A stretch of DNA of 64,000 bases from Zingiber officinale. Its lineage: Eukaryota; Streptophyta; Magnoliopsida; Zingiberales; Zingiberaceae. Shown here one piece after another: positions 56,538-64,000 of the stretch. Made by a program: the position numbers and the translations under genes. The notes beneath the pieces were generated by a model, which was not told the DNA's origin, made no database searches, and worked only from the letters and a program-made list of their open reading frames with translations. Numbering within the stretch: position 1 is the stretch's first letter; the number at the start of each line of letters is the position of its first letter. The stretch lies in the NCBI RefSeq assembly GCF_018446385.1, contig NC_055990.1, forward strand, positions 133,808,996-133,872,995, read 5' to 3'.

Positions 56538-57804
56538 TCTCCCACTCGTCCAAGGCAAGTCACTAAGACTAGTTCATTCAGGTAAGTCACAAAGACTTAA
56601 TAAGTCACATAGACTATTAGAGAGTTTGGTCACATAGACCATATGAGAACATCCAATCCATACTTAGAGAAAATGGTTCGTGCGACAGCAAGCACACTGA
56701 GCGATAGTTGCTAAGAAGATTGTTACACCTTGACTTAGCCGCTCGTTGAGCAATCAATGCTAATAAAGTTGTTACACTTTGCTTAGCTGCTCAAATAAAT
56801 TAGAGACACACTCTTCATGGCACATAGCCTCTTTCCTGGTGGCACATAGCCTTCATCCAGGATTCATCCAATCTTCAAATGACACATAGCCATTATCTTG
56901 AAGATATCCATGTCTTGCTATTTACCCAGATTAAATAATTTTCATTTACATCGATATGAATATCTCTAATCCCTTATAATGACCACTATGTCATGAGCAT
57001 GTTCCATATCCAATATTCACATTCATTTCCGTACATAACAGAAATGGGTCGACCAGTGAATACCAACAAAAGATGTAAATATATTTAATCTTCCTTTTTA
57101 GCTAGAATCAATTCATTTTAATCTGTCGCTTTCCTAGTTATGCTCCATAGACCGAATCATCCATAGCCATAGGATACACGCTAAAGTAGCAGACACTGAT
57201 CAAAACTTCAAGTAGACAGCTAAATAGTCACTAAGGCAAAAATTGAGATTAACATATAATCTCAAAGGTCTCACATAGTAGAGAAATAGAGATTCATTCT
57301 CCTACTACCTTTATTGTCGCAATAGCACATGTGGTATGAATCACATGCTACGATGTTATTCTCTTTACTAAAAAGAGTGCATGTTGTCTTCAAATTTAAC
57401 ATCGTACAGATTTCGATCTAGACATACCTAACGTCTAATCCTGAATTCAACATATGAATTCTAATCTGGCTTTCAACAGGTTCAGTAAATAGTGGGTTCA
57501 TTTACTTCGATCATTATTTACACATAAATGATCTCATCTTGACACAATTATCAAGGCGACCTCAACTTATGAATCTGTCTCTAATTTCATAATTCCAGCT
57601 ACGTAAGCTGTTTCATAAGTAACGGTCTTACCCCTATTTGTATTTAACAAACAGAGATGATCGTCCATGTGAGTGGACCAATCTTCACCTGCCAACATGC
57701 TCACCGAGATCTTACATGAATGTAACAAATACAACATATACACTGAATAAATTATGGCAAATAACATAATCATAACACAAAGTCTGATTGTTATTTCAAT
57801 ATTG
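56538..57804 (-). other. Untranslated region between RNase H and the 3' LTR
   Basis: 1.27 kb with no good ORF. 56560-56640 repeats GTCACA(T/A)AGAC words, and 56810-56900 repeats GGCACATAGCC. A 68-codon ORF at 57567-57773 (-) is not recognised. Confidence 0.6.
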
Positions 57805-58395
57805 TTACATTCTACGAAGTCCCATAGACTTTACATGTTCTTTAAATGACTCTTTAGTCATTGGCTTAGTAAAAGGATCTGCAAGCATAACACGTGTAGG
57901 GACATACTCAAGAATGACTTTTCTTTTAGCCACAATATCCCTTACAAAATTATATTTAATTTCTATATGCTTGCCTTTGCTGTGATATTTGGGATCCTTG
58001 GAAAAGCTATTGCACTTGATCACGATGAGCGATTCTTGGACTCCCACTATCCTCGAATTTTCGATGCTTGAAACCTTCTCAACCGCATCGCTTCTTGCAG
58101 TTGAACATGCCACATATTCGCTTCCATAGTCGACAAAGCTACACAAGCTTGTTTCTTGTTGTTCGGAGATGGCGCCACCATTCGGCAAGAATGCATAGCC
58201 CGATGTGGATTTTCTATCATCCAGTCTCCACCCAATCTGCATCCGAATAACCTTTCACTCATATCTGATCCTGAAACAGAGACAATAATCTGTTGTCGCC
58301 TTCAGATATCTGAATATCCATTTTATCGCCTTCCAGTGTCTCGGTCCTGGGTTTGACTGGAAGCGATTGACCAAGCCCACAACATAGCCGATATC
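57805..58395 (-). pseudogene. Copia RNase H, frameshifted from RT
   Basis: The readable frame at 57805-58242 contains DDRKSTSGYAFLPNGGAISE, GSEYVACSTARSDAVEKVSS, KHIEIKYNFVRDIV and MLADPFTKPMTKESFKEHVK. The segment joining it to RT ([18 protein letters not shown], near 58345-58300) is in another frame, with a TGA near 58262. RNase H would degrade the RNA template during reverse transcription. Confidence 0.87.
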
Positions 58396-60569
58396 GGACG
58401 TGTACACAACATAGTGTACATTAAACTACCAATAACGGCATATGGATTTTTATTCATCTCAGCTATTTCCTCTGGAGTTTTAGGACACATACTCTTGCTC
58501 AACACAGTACCTTTCACAATAGGTGTATGTTCTATGTTGCAATTAGACATGCTGAAATGATGTAACATCTTATTTATATAAGACTCTTGTGACAGACCCA
58601 AAAGTCTTTTAGGACGATCTCTTATGATCTTTACCCCTAAGATGTATTCAGCTTCTCCCATATCTGTTGTATCAAATTGTGATGACAGCCACTTCTTGAC
58701 TTCATTCACATATCCTATGTCATTTCCAGCTATCAGCATATCATCAACATATAATGATAAAATGACATATTTTCCTTTTTCCCTTTTCAGGAAAACACAA
58801 TGATCCTCATTGATCATCTCGAAACCATAAGATAAAACGACTTCGTTAAATCTTATGTTCCATTGTCTTGACGCTTGCTTTAGCCCATATATAGACTTTC
58901 TAAGTCTACATACTTTTTGCTCTTGGCCTTCAGCAATGAAACCTTCTGGTTGAACCATATAGATTTCTTCGTCAAGATCACCGTTAAGGAAAGCGGTTTT
59001 TACATCCATTTGATGTAATTCTAAGTCATAATGTGCCACAAAGGCCAAAATAACTCTTATTGATACAAATTTCACTACGGGAGAAAATGTCTCTTCAAAG
59101 TCAATACCCTCCATTTGGGTATATCCTTTTGCAACTAAACGAGCTTTGTATCTGTTGATCGATCCATCTGCTTTTCTCTTTATTTTGAGAATCCATTTAT
59201 TCCCAATAGCCCTTCGGCCCGGAGGAAGATCGACTAAGTCCCAAACATGATTTTGAATCATGGACTCCATCTCTTCAACCATTGCAGCTTTCCATTTTTC
59301 TCCAACTCTACATCCCAATGCATCCTCAATGGATTGAGGCTCATCGTCATCAATTGGAAGTGTAACCAATGCCTCATTCTCAATATCAAACCTCTTCTTA
59401 GGTTTGATCTTACGAACACTTCTCCGTAAGTTGGGCTGTTGAGAAGTCAACTCATGACTCGGCATATCACTCCCACTCAGTTGACTAGACTCAGGTATCC
59501 CTTTTGACACCTCTCTTGTTGATAATATCTCATCCTCCTCAAATAGAGGAACATTTTTATCAACATCACCTCTGATTGGGAACTCTGTTTCGAGAAAAGT
59601 CGCATCTCTCGAGTCTATTTCGGAGATGGTTCCATCTAGTTGCTCACCTATGAAAACATAACCTTTGAAGGTCTCATGATATCTTATAAAGATACATTTC
59701 TTACCTCTAGGCCCCAGTTTTCCATACTTGTGAGAACTATCATGAACATAAGCAGCTGACCCCCAGGGCCTCAGATTACTCAAATCTGGTTTTCTGCCTG
59801 TCCAACGTTCATATGGGGTAGATGGAACTGACTTTGAAGGCACTTTGTTAAGTATATAGGCTACAGTTAATAATGCATCTCCCCAATAGGAGATTGGCAA
59901 ATTAGCTTGCGCCATCATAGACCTAACCATTTCAAGAAGAGTCCTATTTCTTCTTTCAGCTACCCCATTTTGCTGTGGAGTTCCAGGGATTGTCAGCTGT
60001 CTAATAATCCCTCTATCATTACATATTGTCTTGAACATATCAGACAAATACTCCCCACCACGGTCAGTGCGTAAAGTCTTAACTTTACATTCCGTTTGAT
60101 TTTCAACTTCGTTCATATAACGAATGAAGCAATCTAATGCTTCGGATTTGTGAGAAATCAAATACACATGACCGAACCTAGAGAAATCATCAATAAATGT
60201 AATGAAATAGGAAGCTCCATGTCTAGCCTTCACATTCATTGGACCACAAATATCCGAATGAATTAACTGCAATGTTGATTCAGATCTAATAGCCTTACCA
60301 AATGGTTTCCTAGTTGCTTTTCCAGCAAGATAATGCTCACATATAGACAATTGAATCTTAGCTCGAGTGCCCAATAAACCCTCTTTAGCTAATCGATTCA
60401 TACGTTCTTGTCCTATGTGTCCTAATCTAGCATGCCAAACCTCATCAGTTATATCTGCATCACTAGTTAAAGCAATATTTGAAAAACAACCATCAATAGC
60501 ATAATTGACATCTGGTTCTACATCAAGAACCATAAAACCATTTGTTAAATAACCATATCCGATTGACAC
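58323..60569 (-). CDS. Copia integrase and reverse transcriptase, long open frame
   Basis: A 748-codon open stretch. The integrase zinc-binding part reads [16 protein letters not shown] (residue about 46), but the usual CxxC reads CEHYL, so one zinc cysteine is Tyr. The integrase core has Asp in HSDICGPMN, Asp in [11 protein letters not shown] and Glu in [28 protein letters not shown] block follows. RT begins near [20 protein letters not shown], with [48 protein letters not shown] and the catalytic [11 protein letters not shown] at 607. The frame ends in unrelated residues after [11 protein letters not shown], where a frameshift (about 58390) separates RNase H. The start is arbitrary: the frame really continues from the protease after another frameshift near 60590. 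Confidence 0.92.
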   Translation of the reverse strand: MSIGYGYLTNGFMVLDVEPDVNYAIDGCFSNIALTSDADITDEVWHARLGHIGQERMNRLAKEGLLGTRAKIQLSICEHYLAGKATRKPFGKAIRSESTLQLIHSDICGPMNVKARHGASYFITFIDDFSRFGHVYLISHKSEALDCFIRYMNEVENQTECKVKTLRTDRGGEYLSDMFKTICNDRGIIRQLTIPGTPQQNGVAERRNRTLLEMVRSMMAQANLPISYWGDALLTVAYILNKVPSKSVPSTPYERWTGRKPDLSNLRPWGSAAYVHDSSHKYGKLGPRGKKCIFIRYHETFKGYVFIGEQLDGTISEIDSRDATFLETEFPIRGDVDKNVPLFEEDEILSTREVSKGIPESSQLSGSDMPSHELTSQQPNLRRSVRKIKPKKRFDIENEALVTLPIDDDEPQSIEDALGCRVGEKWKAAMVEEMESMIQNHVWDLVDLPPGRRAIGNKWILKIKRKADGSINRYKARLVAKGYTQMEGIDFEETFSPVVKFVSIRVILAFVAHYDLELHQMDVKTAFLNGDLDEEIYMVQPEGFIAEGQEQKVCRLRKSIYGLKQASRQWNIRFNEVVLSYGFEMINEDHCVFLKREKGKYVILSLYVDDMLIAGNDIGYVNEVKKWLSSQFDTTDMGEAEYILGVKIIRDRPKRLLGLSQESYINKMLHHFSMSNCNIEHTPIVKGTVLSKSMCPKTPEEIAEMNKNPYAVIGSLMYTMLCTRPISAMLWAWSIASSQTQDRDTGRR

Positions 60570-60925
60570 TGAGTCAATCTTAAGTTCAACAGACCGACTG
60601 ATAAATTAATACAATACCCTAAATCAAGAAGGCACGTAACGGAAACAAGATTCCGTCGAATTTCAGGAGCATACAGGACATCATGTAGAAATAAAACTCT
60701 ACCACCACGTAGGTTGAGTTTGCAAGTGCCGACTCCTTTGACTTCAACTCTTGCATTATTTCCCACATAGATCCACTTGTTGCCAGCTGGTACCCGACGG
60801 TACTCAACAAATGTAACTCGTTCCCGAGCTACATGGTTGGTTGCTCCCGAATCTATAATCCACAAAGGATAAGAATCAGCTAACAACACCGAACTAGCAA
60901 CAAAATGCTCTTGAAAAGAAGACAC
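60545..60925 (-). pseudogene. Copia aspartic protease segment
   Basis: The frame reads ADSYPLWIIDSGATNHVA, where DSGAT is the protease active-site triplet region of copia elements. IYVGNNARVEVKGVGTCKLN and RGGRVLFLHDVLYAPEIRRN follow. It ends by frameshift near 60590. The protease would cut the Gag-Pol polyprotein. Confidence 0.87.
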
Positions 60926-61737
60926 ATGGATTTACCTTTTTTGGCTCAATACACTCCCAGCAAAGTGGTCTTTCTTGTGACAGTTAAAACAAGTCAACTT
61001 GCTTTTAGGTTTCTTTCCATCTTCTTGACTATCTTCTTGATTGGGCCTTGCACAGCAGCTTTCCCTTCCCTTTCTTGAACCATTTCTTTTTCTTGGATCC
61101 ATATGATCCACCAGAACCTACAACCACATAGGCTTGTCCAGAAATCCTTGCGGATTCAACTCTCTCCGCCTCCAATTCTACATGGCGTGAGATGTTAGTG
61201 AAAGTCTTAATACTTTCACTATGAGTTAGGGTCTGCTTCATGGTCTCCCAAGAATCTGGAAGTGAACGAATAACTGCTTGAACTTGTTGTTCATCAGTCA
61301 ACTCATGACCAGCATTTTTAAGCTCCCGAATCATGTTCGACATCTCCCTTAGGTGTTGAACCATTGGCATATTCGGACGCTTTTTGTAGCTGTCAAAACT
61401 TGCTTAGACTTACTCCACTGTAGTTTTCTTTAAGGGCTACCCAGACTACATGAGCCGTAAGATATGACTCATACTCAAAAGCTAGGTCGTCTACCATTGA
61501 ACTAATCAATATGGCCTTTGTAGTGGAGTCCTTTTTCTTCCATGCTTTATAGGCATCAAGATCTCGTCTGTGTTGTGCAGTGGGACCATCTACAAGTTCT
61601 TCCATTACCTGATTTACAGCCTCTAGAACTTCTTGTTCCTCAAGTACATATTGTATCCTGAGGTGTCAGATCTTATAGTTATCCCCATTAAGTTTTTCAC
61701 CTTTGTTAAGTTCAGCTATTATGTTTTTGGTTGCCAT
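60926..61737 (-). pseudogene. Copia Gag, interrupted
   Basis: It starts at 61737 with MATKNIIAELNKGEKLNGDN, the usual copia opening. A TGA at 61666-61668 falls where copia Gag normally has a tryptophan, so a TGG to TGA change is likely. It continues with ALKENYSGVSLSKF (stop at 61393) and, after a frameshift, MPMVQHLREMSNMIRELKNA, LPDSWETMKQTLTHSES and a Lys-rich tail. The zinc knuckle starts CFNCHKKDHFAG near 60990, but its last Cys is reached only after another 1-base shift (ECIEPKKVNP). Confidence 0.87.
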
Positions 61738-62176
61738 AATTTATCATAAATAAACAAATTATTTAGTATTCAGTGTATCATATGTATGCAATTTATGATT
61801 GACTTAATATTACTTTGAGTTGGTTTACAAAATCAAGTGACAACTATGTTTTCACTCATCATCCGTATGACCAATCAAATTAATATTAATCAATTCTATT
61901 ACATACATCCCAACAAATGAACTAATCATTTATAATATCATGAATTCATTAATTAAATGAACTAATCATTTAATATATCATGTTTTTTTTAATTAAATGA
62001 ACTAATCATTTAATACATCATGAACTAATCATGCATCATGTCAAGCAAACAACATAAATAAATGAACATATCATTAATATAAAATTATGCTGCAAATTGT
62101 TAACATATAACCAACTGACATGAATGAAATGGACTAACTATTGTTCATACAAAACGACAATAAAAATAACAGAACT
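61738..62176 (-). repeat. Leader segment with approximately 46-bp tandem repeats
   Basis: AATGAACTAATCATTTA(A/T) followed by TATATCATG-like text recurs at about 61915, 61953, 61995 and 62022. The segment separates the extra ORF from Gag and has no ORF of its own. Confidence 0.65.
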
Positions 62177-62680
62177 CTAATAAACTAGATAGGCAACTAC
62201 CACTCCCACTAGGACAGACACTAGTGCAGTGGCTAATATAATCCCTCTCAGCCTGGACTCATTTGGGGTAATCCCAGGCATGACAGCTTCAAGATTTTCT
62301 TTTGGATCCAGAATTGGATCCTCTTCTGGTTCCTCCTCGATCATTTCCGGGTCCTCTTCGAACTCTTCCGGATCCTCTTCAGTCATATGATGAAGCAGCT
62401 CCTCACATAATACAGAATATGTGACGCGTCCTTGATGACGCCCCCAAATATAATCTGCTATCATCCTAGGATTTTCTGGCAATGATTGCATCAAAGCCCA
62501 AATCCTATAACTGTCCAGGACTGGAAACTCTTCTTGCTCAAGTTTCCAAAACAGATCATCAAGCCGTCCAATGTATCCGTCGACTCCATAAGCAGAGTTA
62601 TACTCTATCTCCTGAATATCCTCCCTGAGCTGATTTCGTCGCACTTCGCGACGAGTCAATGTGGTAATCGTCCGTGTCAT
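62177..62680 (-). CDS. Extra ORF upstream of Gag: Gag-like domain plus C-terminal membrane helix, 167 aa
   Basis: The intact frame is on the element's sense strand, between the 5' LTR and Gag. Residues 1-35 are basic (TRREVRRNQLREDIQEIEYN). Residues 45-95 resemble a small Gag helical core (GYIGRLDDLFWKLEQEEF, ALMQSLPENPRM, LCEELLHHM). Residues about 100-130 are acidic (EEDPEEFEEDPEMIEEEPEE). The last 22 residues, GIILATALVSVLVGVVVAYLVY, form a clear membrane-spanning helix at the very C-terminus, as in tail-anchored proteins. Intactness in an element whose Gag and Pol have several breaks suggests either chance or selection. I do not recognise a family. The function is unknown, and a role at membranes is inference only. 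Confidence 0.6.
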   Translation of the reverse strand: MTRTITTLTRREVRRNQLREDIQEIEYNSAYGVDGYIGRLDDLFWKLEQEEFPVLDSYRIWALMQSLPENPRMIADYIWGRHQGRVTYSVLCEELLHHMTEEDPEEFEEDPEMIEEEPEEDPILDPKENLEAVMPGITPNESRLRGIILATALVSVLVGVVVAYLVY

Positions 62681-63890
62681 CTGAAAAATTGAAAATAAAT
62701 AAGTCAGTACAAAACCGGCTTATTTCAATTTATACAGGCATAGTACCAACAACATAATCAATCAAGAAAAACAAATCTTCTCGATTTTCAGGAGTTAAAT
62801 CGACAATTAGAACTAATCTAATTGGTCAAACCCATTGGATCGGTTGATTAGGGATCCAGATCCTAAGCTTGGTCCATTGTCCTTAATTAGAACTAATCTA
62901 ATTGGACAGGGATTTTTGTACCTATGTTCTGTTAATTTTCCTCTAAGTCCATTTCAACCAATTTCAGACTTATTGATCAAACTCAGATCCATTTGATCAA
63001 ACCAATGCCCAATGGTTTAAGTCCGACCAATTAGAACAAATCTAATTGTTTTGATCAAATCTGAATTTTGATCATATTTGGTCTAAGTCCAATTAATTAA
63101 CCCAAATTGATTTTGGGTTTGGATCAAATTGATTCGATTAAACCAACTAATGATTTAAACCTGAACCGGATCTAAATGGACCAAAATTTATTTTGATCAT
63201 TTATCATTAATGATGAAATTAATTGAACTTATTTTCAATTAATTACTGTATGCACCCAAATTGAAATTAATGCTACGGTAGGCATGCATCCAAAAAATGC
63301 TACAGTAGGCATACATTAGCATGAAACAATAAGCATGCATTAGCATATTTCAACGATACATCATTTGGCAAACAAAAAATTAAACTTTAATTAAAAAACA
63401 TAAGCATATTATGTTTCTTAATTTCATATGCATGCTGTATTTTCGTTCACGGTTTTTTTTTATTATTTGATTTATCAAAATCAAACTTTATCTCACACGA
63501 AGCACTGTGCTTCGTTATTCTGCCGAATTTTCCGCAACTGCCCACGTTGCACAGGCCGCTCAAGCCACGCACGCCGCTCACAGCGACGAACGCTGGTCAC
63601 GGCACATCACCTCCCCTCTGCAGCCAGCCTCACAACGACGAACACTGTACAGAAAATTCAAAGGCAGCCTCGAGTACGCCGTTGGCCAACACACAGAGAC
63701 AAACTCCATGATTGTTCATTCAAGACCTTTCAACAGACGTTGATTACGGCTGCTTTTGATGCCGACGACTGTAGCAGATTGCAACATGAACGCAATATGC
63801 TTGGCTACGGCAAAATTAGACGGAGACGGACTCCGTTCACGGCAGCAATTTTAAACAGGAGATCGCACATACATTTAGAACAAACTACGC
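62681..63890 (-). other. Long 5' leader of the copia element
   Basis: 1.2 kb between the primer site and the extra ORF. 62800-63200 repeats AGAACTAATCTAATTGG and ATTTTGATCA-like words. 63490-63760 is GC-richer with many CACG/GACG words. ORFs on the plus strand (63428-63922) are antisense and look non-coding. Confidence 0.6.
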
Positions 63891-63902
63891 GCTCTGATAC
63901 CA
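63891..63902 (-). other. Primer binding site, initiator tRNA-Met type
   Basis: The minus strand reads TGGTATCAGAGC, one base from the 5' LTR edge. Confidence 0.88.
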
Positions 63903-63903
63903 C

Positions 63904-64000
63904 TGTAGAAAATATGTTCTAAATGCATATAGACGAATTAATTAAATGCGATAAAAACTTACAGCGATCTCCCGCAGATCCCCAATCGGCAATGACGAAG
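63904..64000 (-). repeat. 5' LTR of the copia element, inner 97 bp only
   Basis: Matches 56207-56303 with three base differences. The rest is beyond the window. Confidence 0.9.

Larger units (their letters stand above)
56207..64000 (-). mobile_element. Ty1/copia retrotransposon, nearly complete, runs off the window end
   Basis: The 3' LTR is 56207-56537 and the 5' LTR starts at 63904, reaching the window end. The primer site is at 63891-63902. The polypurine tract (minus strand GAGTGGGAGAT) is next to 56537. Between the LTRs, on the minus strand, are an extra ORF, then Gag, protease, integrase, RT and RNase H. The visible 97 bp of the 5' LTR differ from the 3' LTR at three positions, so the insertion is fairly recent. 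A few frameshifts and stops mean that this copy is not active on its own. The right-hand target duplication is outside the window. Confidence 0.92.

Noticed and set aside
63428..63922. 164-codon plus-strand ORF
   Set aside because: Antisense to the copia leader and running into the primer site and LTR. Composition is low in typical protein features.

Overview
This window is nuclear DNA of a flowering plant, most likely a monocot. Zingiberales is a reasonable guess from the mix of an endogenous badnavirus, an Au-type SINE and several copia families, but the sequence does not fix the species. There are no bacterial-style operons. Two intron-rich host genes, both on the minus strand, sit in layered mobile DNA that fills most of the 64 kb.

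Host genes. (1) 12501-22233 (-) encodes a ten-exon protein of about 455 aa resembling the N-terminal head of FAM21/WASHC2, the tail subunit of the WASH actin-nucleation complex on endosomes. All ten exons join in one frame. (2) 50542-55780 (-) encodes a ten-exon sphingosine kinase of 496 aa with a complete lipid-kinase (DAGK-type) domain. A TATA-like box lies 60 bp upstream of its start codon.

Layout. 1-2768: 3' end and 2.7-kb LTR of a copia element, next to a decayed copia RT/RNase H (about 2780-4484). 5451-10320: a gag-only LTR element on the minus strand (family A), whose 5' LTR carries a hAT-type MITE. 12501-22233: the FAM21-like gene, with an Au SINE and a second short retroposon-like insert in its introns. 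22365-23465: a Mutator-type non-autonomous element containing a minisatellite, placed just upstream of that gene. 23555-49536: one Mutator-like element (MULE) bounded by inverted repeats. It holds a broken transposase plus OTU-protease gene, a plant-mobile-domain fragment on the opposite strand, and a tandem array of long palindromes. Removing later insertions leaves about 7.6 kb. 50542-55780: sphingosine kinase. 56207 to beyond the end: a copia element on the minus strand, fairly young, with an extra membrane-anchored ORF ahead of gag.

Nesting inside the MULE. A gag-only element (family C) inserted into the palindrome array, leaving the 5-bp duplication TAGGA at 27819-27823 and 45197-45201. 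Its 3' LTR is split by a 12-kb block made of a family A LTR fragment, an endogenous badnavirus, another gag-only element (family B, 34191-41188) lying inside the virus, and the 3' part of a copia element with its 2.6-kb LTR. A solo LTR with 5-bp duplication TATTC (47824-48843) is a separate insertion.

The most unusual observations are the palindrome array, the 273-bp viral duplication flanking the family B element, the MULE that combines OTU and plant-mobile-domain coding parts, the membrane-anchored leader ORF, and the FAM21 head-only gene. Exon boundaries come from splice signals and reading frame only. Family names for repeats are by recognition, not by search.
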